A stretch of 64,000 nt of DNA, from positions 1,178,001 to 1,242,000 of the forward strand of contig NC_067203.1 in assembly GCF_026262505.1 (NCBI RefSeq). Reading direction: 5' to 3'. The notes under the pieces are model-generated. The model was not told where the DNA came from. It saw nothing but the letters and a program-made list of their open reading frames with translations, and made no database searches. Positions 24,407-32,944 of the stretch are shown in pieces; within the stretch, counting starts at the first letter, position 1, and every line of letters starts with the position of its first letter. The position numbers and the translations under genes were made by a program. This stretch comes from Trichomonas vaginalis G3. Lineage: Eukaryota; Parabasalia; Trichomonadida; Trichomonadidae.

Positions 24407-24649
24407 ATGGGTTTCTTCAGTAGTATTGGAAACTTCTTTCGAAATGTTGGAAGAGGTATATGGAATGGAATAAAATCTGTCGGAAGAGGAATTTGGAACG
24501 GAGTCAAAAATATTGGCAAAAGAGTAGGTCAGTTCGTTGGTATTATACCTAAAGACCCTGAACCAGAAGAACAAGCTCCTGTTATACAACAGCCTGAACC
24601 TGCACCACAGTCTAGTTGGCAACCAAATCCAACACCTCAACCGTATTAA
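24407..24649 (+). CDS. 80-residue amphipathic protein, putative membrane-active virion component
   Basis: Residues 1-45 (MGFFSSIGNFFRNVGRGIWN onward) form repeated amphipathic stretches with Gly, Phe, Trp and Lys, including a doubled GRGIWNGIK / GRGIWNGVK motif. The tail is Pro/Gln/Glu-rich. The layout resembles small membrane-lytic capsid proteins of adenovirus-like viruses; that is an analogy, not a detected homology. Nearly identical copy at 51502-51744. It converges on the next gene, with stop codons only 2 bp apart. Confidence 0.65.
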   Translation: MGFFSSIGNFFRNVGRGIWNGIKSVGRGIWNGVKNIGKRVGQFVGIIPKDPEPEEQAPVIQQPEPAPQSSWQPNPTPQPY

Positions 24650-24651
24650 AA

Positions 24652-25500
24652 TTATATTTTTACCGTTCGATAGTAGTTGTATATGAAACTAAGTTCTAAG
24701 TAAAACGCGTGGTATAATGGAATTATTCTCTTTCTTCCATCTGTAGTAAACCATACTTGAAAGTCTGAAATACTTCCACTTGGTGGTTCGTATAGCTTTG
24801 TAGGTTTTTCGTAAAAGTCATTTGCCAAGCATAAAAAAGAGTTTTGGGCGCCAGAAAATGAAGCATGAACTATAATAGCATCTGAGTCGAAAACATTTTC
24901 ATATGTTCCATTAGGGTTTTCGACTTCATAAAAGTCCGGGTGTACTGGATATTCTGCAGGCTGATTTAACATCCTCATAAATCTATACCATGCCAAGTTG
25001 TTATATTTTGTAGAAATATAAACGTTTTCTCCAAGGTCTTCTATTCTATTGATTTTAACAGTTGCATTTTTCCTGTCATATATAATATCGAGATGGTACT
25101 CTCCTTCGTCAATGTTGTACTGTTTTGCATATTCGAGATAGATATCGTTTATTTTTTCTTGAAAAGCTTGAAGAGTTGTTTCTAAGTTTACAAGCAAATT
25201 CACTTGTAAAAGTTTTCCCTGTTCAAATTTCTCATACATACGTTTTTCTTTGTTATAGTATCGAACTTCAAAACCGACCGTAAATGGGAAACCATGTATG
25301 GCTTCTGAAATGAACTTCATTCTACGAAAGCCAATAGCTTTTGTGACGGATGGGTCTCTTAACCATCTTAACGGGTAGTCAAAACGATAGCCTTCATGCT
25401 TTACGGTCTCTGTCTCAAACTTTTGACCTACATTGGTAAAAAGTTCATCTAATGGTTTAGTTGTAGCAACTCTAGAATTTTCTTTTTCTATTGAAAGCAT
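24652..25500 (-). CDS. KPLDELF-type protein, putative jelly-roll vertex protein
   Basis: 282 residues. It is clearly a paralogue of the plus-strand gene at 29841-30699 / 59264-60124: shared FDYPLRWLRDPSVTKAIGFRR, HASFSGAQNSFLC, FYEKPTKLYEPPSGS-SDFQVWFTTDG and a final PLYHAFYLELSFIYNY. The alternating hydrophobic pattern, especially the last 70 residues, would suit a beta-sandwich capsid or penton-like protein. Role inferred only. It diverges from the fibre gene across 18 bp, which fits a vertex protein paired with its fibre. Confidence 0.6.
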   Translation of the reverse strand: MLSIEKENSRVATTKPLDELFTNVGQKFETETVKHEGYRFDYPLRWLRDPSVTKAIGFRRMKFISEAIHGFPFTVGFEVRYYNKEKRMYEKFEQGKLLQVNLLVNLETTLQAFQEKINDIYLEYAKQYNIDEGEYHLDIIYDRKNATVKINRIEDLGENVYISTKYNNLAWYRFMRMLNQPAEYPVHPDFYEVENPNGTYENVFDSDAIIVHASFSGAQNSFLCLANDFYEKPTKLYEPPSGSISDFQVWFTTDGRKRIIPLYHAFYLELSFIYNYYRTVKI

Positions 25501-25518
25501 ATTTTATCTAGAATAAAA
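25501..25518. promoter_or_regulatory. bidirectional 18-bp spacer ATTTTATCTAGAATAAAA
   Basis: All the DNA between two divergent start codons. It shares TAGAATAAAA with 13177-13194, 39813-39829 and 52595-52612. Confidence 0.5.
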
Positions 25519-27024
25519 ATGTCAAATGAAACAGCGTCTATGAGAGAAATAAAACACAACCGACAACTCATTATACAAGCTCTAAATAAGAACACAACAA
25601 ACTTTTCAAACTATTCTAAGATATCTGAGTCATTGAAAGAAGGAAACTTAAAACTGACATTAAACCCATTGACAGATGAGTTTCTGTTTCAAGACAATAA
25701 GAACCATACTGTTTGTATAAATCCAACAAAAGGAACTTTAAACGAGAAACCTATAGATGAACTTCTTTTGAAAGCAGATGTTGACAACAAAGCTGACAAA
25801 GAGTATGTAGACGATGCAATAGCAAAAGAAGAAGAAAGAGCTAACAAAGCTTATGCAACGAAAGAACATACTCATCCTGAACTAGCAGACAAAACATATG
25901 TTGACAATAAAATGTCAAGTGAAGTGACAAGAGCTGACAAAGAATATTCTAAAAAGACTCATACACATACCATTGCAAATATTACAAACTTACAAGAAAC
26001 CTTAAACAGGAAAAGTGACGTTGGACATACACATTCTATATCTGAAATAACAGACTTAAACGTTAGCCTTGAAAAGAAAGCTGACAAAACATATGTCAAC
26101 AGTGAGTTAGAGGAGAAAGTAGATAAGGGACTTATGGCTAGTGGGTTAGTGAAGAAGGCAGATAAGGAATATGTGGATGAAAAAGACAATGAAATTATAA
26201 AAAGGGTTGAATGGTACCATGAACGGACATCGAAGATTTTAGAAGGTAAAGCCAATACAGGGTGGGTTTCAGGATGTTTAGACCTTAAAGCCGACAAAGA
26301 AACTGTAGATATGTTGACACAAACGGTTTCAAGTCATACCAGAGGTTTAATGGAAGATGGACAACAGTTGAAAGAGCTTGAGAAAGGTGTTACAGAGTTA
26401 AGGAATACAAAAGCAGACTCGACATGGATAAAAGGATATGTAGATGCAACAAAAGAACGTATTTTCGCATGGACAGAAGGAACATACCCACAAAAATATC
26501 ATAGACATAGCATCTCTGACGTAAATGAACTTGAAGAAAAGTTATATAAAAAAGCAGACAAAACAGAGCTTCAAACGTTAAAGACAGAAATACTTCAAAC
26601 AGTATATCCTATAGGTTCTATTTATACGTCAATGAACTCTACCAGACCAGAAGTAGTACTTGGTTTTGGAACTTGGACTCAAATAGTCGAAAGGTTTTTG
26701 TATTGTGCAAACTCTTCAAAGGTAACAGGTGGAAGTAAAACGATTTCAGGTGAAAACTTACCTGCACACAGTCACTACATAAATTTAACTACAGCTGAAG
26801 CAGGTTGGCATAAGCATAGATATTGGGATTGGACAGGAATGACAAAAGGTAAAGGATATGATGTTAAAGACGACGTTAAGTTTGCTATAAATTGTTACTG
26901 GGATGACACGCAGGGAGGAGGAAGCCATACACATCGCATTACAGGATATTCGGAAACAACGGGACAGAGTAAAGACTACATGCCACCTTACATGACAGTT
27001 TACGCATGGTATAGAAATGCTTAG
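25519..27024 (+). CDS. phage-like tail-fibre protein with gp10-type C-terminal domain
   Basis: 501 residues, open throughout. Residues about 80-340 hold repeated coiled-coil fibre units of the form KADKTYVDNK / KADKEYVDEK with interspersed HTHPEL, HTHTI, GHTHSISEI motifs. The C-terminal 140 residues start YPIGSIYTSMN and contain VLGFGTWTQIVERFLY, LPAHSHYI, GGGSHTHRI and the end PPYMTVYAWYRN. This is the arrangement of phage baseplate gp10 / tail-collar fibre tips, trimeric His-rich receptor-binding ends. It probably mediates attachment of a virion. Its stop overlaps that of the convergent integrase. Confidence 0.82.
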   Translation: MSNETASMREIKHNRQLIIQALNKNTTNFSNYSKISESLKEGNLKLTLNPLTDEFLFQDNKNHTVCINPTKGTLNEKPIDELLLKADVDNKADKEYVDDAIAKEEERANKAYATKEHTHPELADKTYVDNKMSSEVTRADKEYSKKTHTHTIANITNLQETLNRKSDVGHTHSISEITDLNVSLEKKADKTYVNSELEEKVDKGLMASGLVKKADKEYVDEKDNEIIKRVEWYHERTSKILEGKANTGWVSGCLDLKADKETVDMLTQTVSSHTRGLMEDGQQLKELEKGVTELRNTKADSTWIKGYVDATKERIFAWTEGTYPQKYHRHSISDVNELEEKLYKKADKTELQTLKTEILQTVYPIGSIYTSMNSTRPEVVLGFGTWTQIVERFLYCANSSKVTGGSKTISGENLPAHSHYINLTTAEAGWHKHRYWDWTGMTKGKGYDVKDDVKFAINCYWDDTQGGGSHTHRITGYSETTGQSKDYMPPYMTVYAWYRNA

Positions 27025-27977
27025 TCGTCATTTTCAACTTCTTTAGCATATTCGTCAGGAGTTGTCTTATATTTGTTAGGAACTGTCTTTGAAAGTATAC
27101 CACCTTGAACTTTGACAAGTTTGAAACGAGGTCTGACAATAGTAGTTTTATCTTCTGCTTGCAGTCTGTACATTTTGCCATGTTTGCCTAAAACTTCATA
27201 ATATTCTCTTGTATACTTTCTTCTATTTTTACGAACACGAATGCGAGTACCTGTCGAGTTCCCATTGTTGTCATAGTCAATAGTATTTTCATATGGGTCG
27301 CGTTTAGGTATTTCTATTTTTACTTTGTCACCTTTCTTAAGTTTGAAGCCTGGCATTCTTTCTTGTTTGTCTCTTTTGACTAAACTATTAAATATATAGT
27401 CTTTCTCTAAGTCAGGGTTGTTTTTCATTTCTTGGGAGAGTGGTTTCCCAAACCTTTTTGTTTACGGCTATTGTAAATATTTAAAACTTGTCTCATCTTT
27501 GCCATGGAGAAGTGTCTATACTTGTCGTCATATGACATTTCATCTACCTCACCACCTTGTGGTTGGTTTAAGTCTCTTAAGATTTTTATACAACTGTCAA
27601 TGACACCAAGAGCAGAATGGTTTTGGTCGACAATGAAATATTGGTTTACATTTTTTGAACGCAGATAGTTTTTAATATCGTCTGATTTGAAAGAACGTTC
27701 ACAGTCAGATGTCAGTTTTGTTGGATGGTATTTGTCAACGAATATTGTCAAAGCAGTTTTCACATCTAAAATATTTTTGGACTGTAATGGTATGGCTTCA
27801 CAGTATCTTGTGTTTTGACCGACAAATATTAGCCAGTATGGAGGTCCATCTTCTCTATACCTCGGAATGTTTTCCAAGATATCCATAAACCAAGCATTTG
27901 GTGTTGAACTAAAGATTTTTACCATGAGTGCTTTCTTTGTTGCTTTAGAAACATAGGGTCCTTGTTGGATTCGTCAT
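27021..27977 (-). pseudogene. rve-type Polinton integrase, broken
   Basis: The N-terminal part has the retroviral-integrase-like catalytic region (WFMDILENIPRY, KLTSDCERSFKSDDI, NHSALGVIDS). The C-terminal part is a basic, beta-rich tail (KLKKGDKVKIEIPKRD, YYEVLGKHGKMYRLQ) like the DNA/chromatin-binding tails of Polinton integrases. The enzyme would join element ends to target DNA. Broken at least once; element 3 carries a second, also broken copy. It diverges from the next gene across 17 bp. Confidence 0.8.
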
Positions 27978-27994
27978 TTTTTACCCTATAAGAA
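27978..27994. promoter_or_regulatory. 17-bp divergent spacer, integrase / GLFG gene
   Basis: TTTTTACCCTATAAGAA separates the two divergent starts. Element 3 keeps the counterpart at 54893-54908. It is probably the shared start signal. Confidence 0.4.
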
Positions 27995-28395
27995 ATGGGT
28001 TTATTTGGCGCATTAGCAGGAGTTGCATCCAGATTTTTGCCCGCAGTGGGAACAATAGCCAGAGGTGTATTTGGAGTTGGAAGGAAGATTTTGAGTACAT
28101 TAGGTATACTTAAAGAGAAAGCACACCTATTATACAAACTGTACAGAAAGGTTGGGATGTAGCACGAGATGCAGCAAATCTTATTCCAAATCCTGAAACA
28201 AGAGGAAAAGTTCAAGGATGGATGGACAATGTAGGAAGAGAAGCAGGAAACTACTATAACAAAGCAAATGACTACTATAACCAAGCAGGACACTATATGG
28301 ACCAAGGTGAAAGATTCTTTAACAGAGGATATAACCATGCACAACAATGGGTAAACAATAACCAACCTCAACCGCCTCAAACGTGGGGAATGTAA
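27995..28395 (+). pseudogene. GLFG-type amphipathic virion-like gene, broken copy
   Basis: Same gene as the open 54909-55310. The DNA is nearly identical, but this copy is broken. See that entry. Confidence 0.7.
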
Positions 28396-28414
28396 AGTTT
28401 TTTACTGAGATGAA
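28396..28414 (+). promoter_or_regulatory. shared leader TTTACTGAGATGAA
   Basis: A T-run followed by ACTGAGATGAA directly precedes the start codon. The same leader precedes 28587, 55330 and 55505. It is probably a start-site or translation-context element copied between genes. Confidence 0.45.
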
Positions 28415-28567
28415 ATGAACAATACAGCATTGAGACAAATGGGTTCAAGATGGATTTGTCGGCTTCCAGCAGTTACACAACGTGTTTGTCAAGTTCTTCC
28501 TATACCTCAGGAAGTTTTAGACCGACTTAAAAAACCTAAACAACCAGTTGAAAACAAACCAAACTAA
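28415..28567 (+). CDS. 50-residue conserved protein
   Basis: Short frame MNNTALRQMGSRWICRLPAV ... VLDRLKKPKQPVENKPN. The copy at 55330-55485 is 51 residues and differs only at a few positions, including one in-frame codon, which supports real coding. Arg/Lys and Pro-rich; no domain recognised. It lies in a plus-strand run with the same leader as the next gene. Confidence 0.6.
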   Translation: MNNTALRQMGSRWICRLPAVTQRVCQVLPIPQEVLDRLKKPKQPVENKPN

Positions 28568-28586
28568 AATTTTTTACTGAGATGAA

Positions 28587-29171
28587 ATGACCGAAGAAGT
28601 TGAAACGGTAGATTTGACACCACAAACAAAAAGTTCAGAACCATTGTCAAAACCTGTCAAAGAACTTACAGATGAAGAGAAAAATTCAATAATAGAAGGT
28701 GCCAGGTCTGGAAATGCAAACCCTAACTACAAAGTCACTTTTCATAGAAATGGAACGGCTAGTATCTCAAAAAAGAAACAGACTCTCACAAATAAAATAT
28801 TGAAGTCTGAAGGAGCTTTCGAGACAACAGATGGGAAGGTATTCTTCACTGACCAACAGTTCATTATAGAACATCTCATTGACTTAGAGTCGAAATATTC
28901 TAAACTTTACAACAAACACAAAAAGTTGAAAGGAAAACAAAAACAAATGGCATATGATATTTATGAAGATGTTGACGACACAACCATACCTGCAGGTGGG
29001 GTAAAACCCGAGGAACCGAAAAGTGACGAAAAACCGATAGAAGAAGGTGAGCCAAAAACTGAAGATAAACCAAAACCAAAGTTTAGTTTCCAAACTAAAC
29101 CAAGTCAACCTTCATTAGCTGGTATGGGTTGGCGTCAAAGACTTATGGTAGCAGGAGGTTATGTAAAGTAA
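28587..29171 (+). CDS. conserved 194-residue charged protein
   Basis: Not recognised. Acidic start (MTEEVETVDLTPQ), a middle with YKVTFHRNGTASISKKKQTL, a predicted coiled coil (LIDLESKYSKLYNKHKKLKG), a Pro/Glu/Lys linker and a conserved end GMGWRQRLMVAGGYVK. Intact also at 55505-56089; most differences lie in the linker. It may be a virion or scaffold protein; unproven. Confidence 0.7.
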   Translation: MTEEVETVDLTPQTKSSEPLSKPVKELTDEEKNSIIEGARSGNANPNYKVTFHRNGTASISKKKQTLTNKILKSEGAFETTDGKVFFTDQQFIIEHLIDLESKYSKLYNKHKKLKGKQKQMAYDIYEDVDDTTIPAGGVKPEEPKSDEKPIEEGEPKTEDKPKPKFSFQTKPSQPSLAGMGWRQRLMVAGGYVK

Positions 29172-29218
29172 AGAAAAAAATATTTTTTCAAAAAAAATAT
29201 TTTTTTATTTTATTTGAA
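29172..29218 (+). promoter_or_regulatory. AT-rich leader AAATATTTTTTTATTTTATT
   Basis: The A-run / TATTTTTTTATTTTATTT signal ends 3-4 bp before the HNH start codon. Versions of it precede most later plus-strand genes and the helicase on minus, so it looks like an element-specific promoter or leader. Confidence 0.5.
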
Positions 29219-29803
29219 ATGTACGCTGAGTTTGTTGGAAAAGACTGTTGGAAAACTTGTTTGTTAGATGAGAAATATGAAATTCACTGTTGTGAGTCAT
29301 TTGAAGTCAGAAACAAAGAGACAAAAAGAGTTTTAAGCGGATGGGAGCGAAATGACGGATATGCTATGATGAATCTGGGTGGAAAATGCTATTTAAAACA
29401 TGTTGTCATTGCAACTCATTTTATACCGAATCCTAACAATTTACCTTTTGTAGACCATATAAACCATATAAGAAACGACAATAGACTTGAAAACTTACGC
29501 TGGGTCACTTGTTCTGAAAACAATAAGAACATAGGCAAATTTCGAGATATTGTATTCGAATTTGTCGACGAACTAGAAGATGAAGCAATTGAAATTACAG
29601 ACTATGGTAAGCATACGTTTGAGTTTTACTACTATAGCGAAGAACAGGACTCTTTCTACCTTTATACCGGCGTAAACTATAGAAAATTACAAGTATGTTT
29701 TACTAAGGCGGGCTATGCTTATGTAAACACTAGAGATACAGATGGAAAAAACGTTCGTATACTTCTTAACAAATTCAAGAAGCTATATGGCATACCATTT
29801 TAA
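29219..29803 (+). CDS. HNH endonuclease (NUMOD/HNH homing type)
   Basis: 194 residues. The centre has the HNH-homing pattern: HVVIATHFIPNP, then VDHINHIRNDNRLENLRWVT and SENNKN, with the expected His/Asn residues around 75-100. The N-terminal part (SFEVRNKETKRVLSGW) resembles the DNA-contact NUMOD4 region. It should nick or cut DNA and may help its own gene or the element spread. Intact also at 56441-57025, with a decayed relic at 56125-56395. Confidence 0.82.
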   Translation: MYAEFVGKDCWKTCLLDEKYEIHCCESFEVRNKETKRVLSGWERNDGYAMMNLGGKCYLKHVVIATHFIPNPNNLPFVDHINHIRNDNRLENLRWVTCSENNKNIGKFRDIVFEFVDELEDEAIEITDYGKHTFEFYYYSEEQDSFYLYTGVNYRKLQVCFTKAGYAYVNTRDTDGKNVRILLNKFKKLYGIPF

Positions 29804-29840
29804 AACATTTTTTAAAACAGTATATTTTTACATATATTAA

Positions 29841-30699
29841 ATGTTTCAGGTTGAAAAACAAAGAACAAAAGCAGCAGATACAAAACCGTTAGACTATATC
29901 TTTACAAATGCCGGTAGGAATATATCAGATGAAGAAATTTCATCCGGCTCCTACCGCTTTGACTTTCCAATTCGTTGGCTTCAAAGTCCTTCAGATGCAA
30001 AGGCAATAGGATTTAGAAGAGTTTTGTTTTCAAAAAGAACTAACGCGTTTATGTTTGCAGTATATTTTCACGGTCAGTATAGAGGTTCTGACGGTCTACT
30101 AGACAAATTTGACGAAATGAGAATCTTTACGGTTCGTTCAGACGAAAGTCTTGAAGACTCTAAATGACTTTCAAACTCAAATAAACAAATATTATTGGGA
30201 ATTTCAAGAAAAATACGACTCTTTACTAAATGGAACATACTATCTGAAACTAGAATATGACAAGATGAACTCCACAGTTTCATTTCAAAGGATTGAAAAT
30301 AACCCTCCAAGAGATACACAGTTTTTATTTTGGCAAGTAGACAAACGTTCTTGGGCACAATTTCTTCGGTTACTAAACCAGAACGAACCATTACCACCTG
30401 ACGGTCCGTTCTGGTTTATACGCCCACCAACAGATTTGACAGTTTATAGAAACGTGTTTGACCCTCAAAATGTTATGTGTCATGCAAGTTTTAGTTCAAG
30501 CAACAATAGTTTTCTTTGTATTGGTAAGGACTTTTATGACTTTGCTTCTAAATTCTACGAACCACCTAGTAACAGTTTCTCTGACTTTCAAGTTTGGTTC
30601 ACAACAAATGGTGTGCAACATATTGTTCCATTGTACTACGACTTTTATCTCGAATTGTCTTTCATATATAACTACGGAGAAGTGCTGAAAAAGTATTGA
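29841..30699 (+). pseudogene. KPLDYIF-type putative vertex protein, broken copy
   Basis: Same gene as the intact 59264-60124, nearly identical but broken. Paralogue of the minus-strand gene at 24652-25500. Confidence 0.75.
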
Positions 30700-30703
30700 A
30701 AAA

Positions 30704-30780
30704 TATATTTTAGGGTAGAAGGGTATATCTACCCCGTTTTCTACCCTCTTTTCTACCCTCATGAATTTTCATGAATTTCC
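30704..30780. repeat. GGGTAGAAGG/TCTACCCC palindromic block (plus)
   Basis: AAATATATTTTAGGGTAGAA, then TCTACCCC, CTACCCTC repeats and CATGAATTTTCATGAATTTC. The same block recurs at 31588-31650 (plus) and, inverted, at 32740-32800 and 32877-32935. Confidence 0.8.
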
Positions 30781-30814
30781 TTAAGATAGAAAAAAAGTGA
30801 GTTAAAATGAGATT

Positions 30815-30901
30815 TTTATCGTTGTGGTCCGACGGTTAAGCCACAAACGAATGTCCGACGGTTAAGCCAAAAATATTTTTTATTTTTATTGTAAGAACAG
30901 T
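30815..30901 (+). promoter_or_regulatory. GTCCGACGGTTAAGCC double repeat and AT-rich leader
   Basis: Two copies of GTCCGACGGTTAAGCC separated by ACAAACGAAT, then AATATTTTTTATTTTTATTG and TAAGAACAG before the KilA-N start. Part of the double repeat recurs at 35205-35235. Confidence 0.45.
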
Positions 30902-31563
30902 ATGACAGTCGAAGCAAAAACGTTCACGAACAAATCTAATGGCGAAACATTCACAAAAGGCACTTACAACGGTATTGAAGTCTTACGTAGAGACAAGGAT
31001 GGTTATATAAATGCAACAAAGATGTGTCAGCAGTTTAGGAAAGACTTTAGAAGGTTGTTGGAAAATAAGTCCTGGGAAGAGTATTTTGAGGCATTTTGTG
31101 AAGAATATACCAACCCGCGGAATTCCGCGGGTTGCTTTTTATACACAGTTCATGCAGGAATTCCCGATGAAATCAAACAGGTTAGAGGAACGTATGTAGA
31201 CCCAAGACTTGTAAACTATATAGCAATGTGGGCTTCTCCAAAATATTGTATAGCAGTTGGAAAAATTTTGGACTCCATAGACAAGAAAGTTCATGAGAAA
31301 TTAGATGAAGAAGAACTTGAAGATACAGTAGAGAATGCTAAACCTTTGTTCGAAGAAGAAGTTAGAAAAATGCATGAAAAACAAATAGAACATGAACGTG
31401 AGATATGTTCTGGTTATAGGACTCTCCATACGAACTAGACCAATGGGAACAAGAAGATTTAAAGAGAGAATTTAGAGAATATGAACTCGCTAAAATTTCA
31501 TTAGAAGCTGCAGAAAAGAAGTTAAAAGTTTGGGGTCGTTTTGTACAAAAATATTGTGAGTAA
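30902..31563 (+). pseudogene. KilA-N domain gene carrying a 24-bp palindrome, broken
   Basis: KilA-N DNA-binding domain: EVLRRDKDGYINATKMCQQF at residues 25-45, SWEEYFEAFCEEY around 59-71, then after a linker RGTYVDPRLVNYIAMWASP near 98-117. The linker is encoded across a perfect 24-bp palindrome (31111-31134). A charged helical tail follows (DKKVHEKLDEEELED). KilA-N proteins of phages and large DNA viruses bind DNA, often as regulators. Broken at least once. Confidence 0.75.
31111..31134. repeat. perfect 24-bp palindrome inside KilA-N gene
   Basis: Left arm CAACCCGCGGAA is followed directly by its exact reverse complement. It lies in the linker between the two halves of the KilA-N domain, matching the place of the in-gene hairpins at 34137-34162 and 63004-63017. 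Confidence 0.9.
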
Positions 31564-31587
31564 ATGAACCATTTTTTTTCGACAAAA

Positions 31588-31650
31588 ATATATTTTAGGG
31601 TAGAAGGGTATATCTACCCCGTTTTCTACCCTCTTTTCTACCCTCGTAGA
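31588..31650. repeat. GGGTAGAAGG/TCTACCCC palindromic block (plus)
   Basis: Second plus-oriented copy of the block at 30704-30780. With the inverted copies at 32740-32935 it brackets the gene at 31854-32732. Confidence 0.75.
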
Positions 31651-31673
31651 AAACACACAAAACTCTTGAATTT

Positions 31674-31729
31674 TGTATAAAAAAAGCAACCCGCCGTTTT
31701 CCGCGGGTTGGTATATTCTTCACAAAATG
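31674..31729 (-). repeat. inverted copy of the KilA-N linker hairpin cassette
   Basis: The reverse complement of this 56-bp stretch nearly equals 31092-31146 of the KilA-N gene (CATTTTGTGAAGAATATACC, then the hairpin, then GCTTTTT). The outer arms are kept; the inner arm and loop differ. It lies outside any gene. Confidence 0.85.
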
Positions 31730-31817
31730 CTTGTTTTGAGGTCGAGCCATTTTTGGCTCCACCGTATTTTTAAACCAAACTCGTTCATTTTGTGCTGAAA
31801 TAAAATAAAGGTAGTCC

Positions 31818-31853
31818 CACCAAAAAATATTTTTTTATTTTTATTGTAAGAAC
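31818..31853 (+). promoter_or_regulatory. AT-rich leader with TTGTAAGAAC
   Basis: AATATTTTTTTATTTTTATT then GTAAGAAC immediately before the start codon. Same sequence at 60380-60416. Confidence 0.55.
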
Positions 31854-32732
31854 ATGTCAGCAACAACAGCACCAAACTCGTTAGTCATGAACCCAACTTC
31901 TATGTTAGTAGAGATGAAAAGCTTCATTCCTTCTTCATATACTTTCGAAACAGAAATCCAGAAGATAAAGCAGGAACTTCTCCAAGGAGATTTAGACTGT
32001 AGTGCAAAAGATGAAACAAATGAACAGTATCTTTATGAAATGCAGGATATTATTGACCATCTACCTAAACTTCCTGAAATACAACAACAAAAGCTCACTA
32101 TTCCAGAATTCGATGAAATTGAAGTCAGACTGACTGACTCAGTTGAAATAAAGAAGTTCATTCGTAAGATAAACTATGAGTTTCTTGGATTTCATTGCAA
32201 CCACAAAGTCATTGACATATATAAATCTGAAGAATTTAAGACCTACGACAACTTTGTTTCGTTAGTTGCTGAGTGTGTCTTGCAGATAAGAGATAAAGAT
32301 AGAAGAGGTAAGATATGGAATGAACAGATAAAACCCGCAACTTTTGAGTTAAAGAAAACCATCTACGCCTTAGTCATACTAGCAGGACAAATTTCAGAAT
32401 ATAACGCAAAAATGAACTCACAATGTTCAAAATGTAAAGCAGCAACAAGGAAATATAACTACTCCGTCAAAGAGATAGAACGTATGCGAAAAGACCATAC
32501 TGACTTAAAGAAAGAAGTAGAGAAACCAGCAGAAGATAAAATGGACATGTTGACATTTCTGAACAAAAACTATCCAACTGCTAACGATTTCCTTCTTTCA
32601 GATGTCAAGAAGAAATATAAAGAAACCTTCGGCATAGTTAAAATTTTTGATATCCTTCGTGAAGAAATAGAAGCTACAAAACTGTTTAAAGTCATGAACC
32701 ATCACAACATATACCATGTAAAACGCTTGTAA
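31854..32732 (+). CDS. conserved 292-residue protein with CxxC and helical C-terminus
   Basis: Not recognised. Mostly helical by composition; NSQCSKCKAA near residue 195 is a possible metal site or disulfide, followed by a coiled-coil stretch (KEIERMRKDHTDLKKEVEK). The last 60 residues (DFLLSDVKKKYKETFGIVK...) look like a compact helical, possibly winged-helix, domain. The element 3 version is 298 residues with an extra CNHKDCD segment. The gene is bracketed by inverted repeats in both elements, as if a movable cassette. Confidence 0.65.
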   Translation: MSATTAPNSLVMNPTSMLVEMKSFIPSSYTFETEIQKIKQELLQGDLDCSAKDETNEQYLYEMQDIIDHLPKLPEIQQQKLTIPEFDEIEVRLTDSVEIKKFIRKINYEFLGFHCNHKVIDIYKSEEFKTYDNFVSLVAECVLQIRDKDRRGKIWNEQIKPATFELKKTIYALVILAGQISEYNAKMNSQCSKCKAATRKYNYSVKEIERMRKDHTDLKKEVEKPAEDKMDMLTFLNKNYPTANDFLLSDVKKKYKETFGIVKIFDILREEIEATKLFKVMNHHNIYHVKRL

Positions 32733-32739
32733 AATAACT

Positions 32740-32940
32740 GGGGTAGAAATGAGGGTAGAAAACGGGGTAGATATACCCTTCTACCCTAAAATATATTTTT
32801 ATTGAATTCTGTATAAAATTCTGAGTAAAATGACATATGGAACACATACTTTTTCAGTAAGGACATATGGGGTAGAAATGAGGGTAGAAAACGGGGTAGA
32901 TATACCCTTCTACCCTAAAATATATTTTTATTGAATTCAG
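32740..32940. repeat. two inverted GGGTAGAA palindromic blocks
   Basis: Two blocks read GGGGTAGATATACCCTTCTA in minus orientation, each followed by AAATATATTTTTATTGAATTC and separated by GACATATGGAACACATACTT. No gene is seen. Confidence 0.8.
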
Positions 32941-32944
32941 CAAC

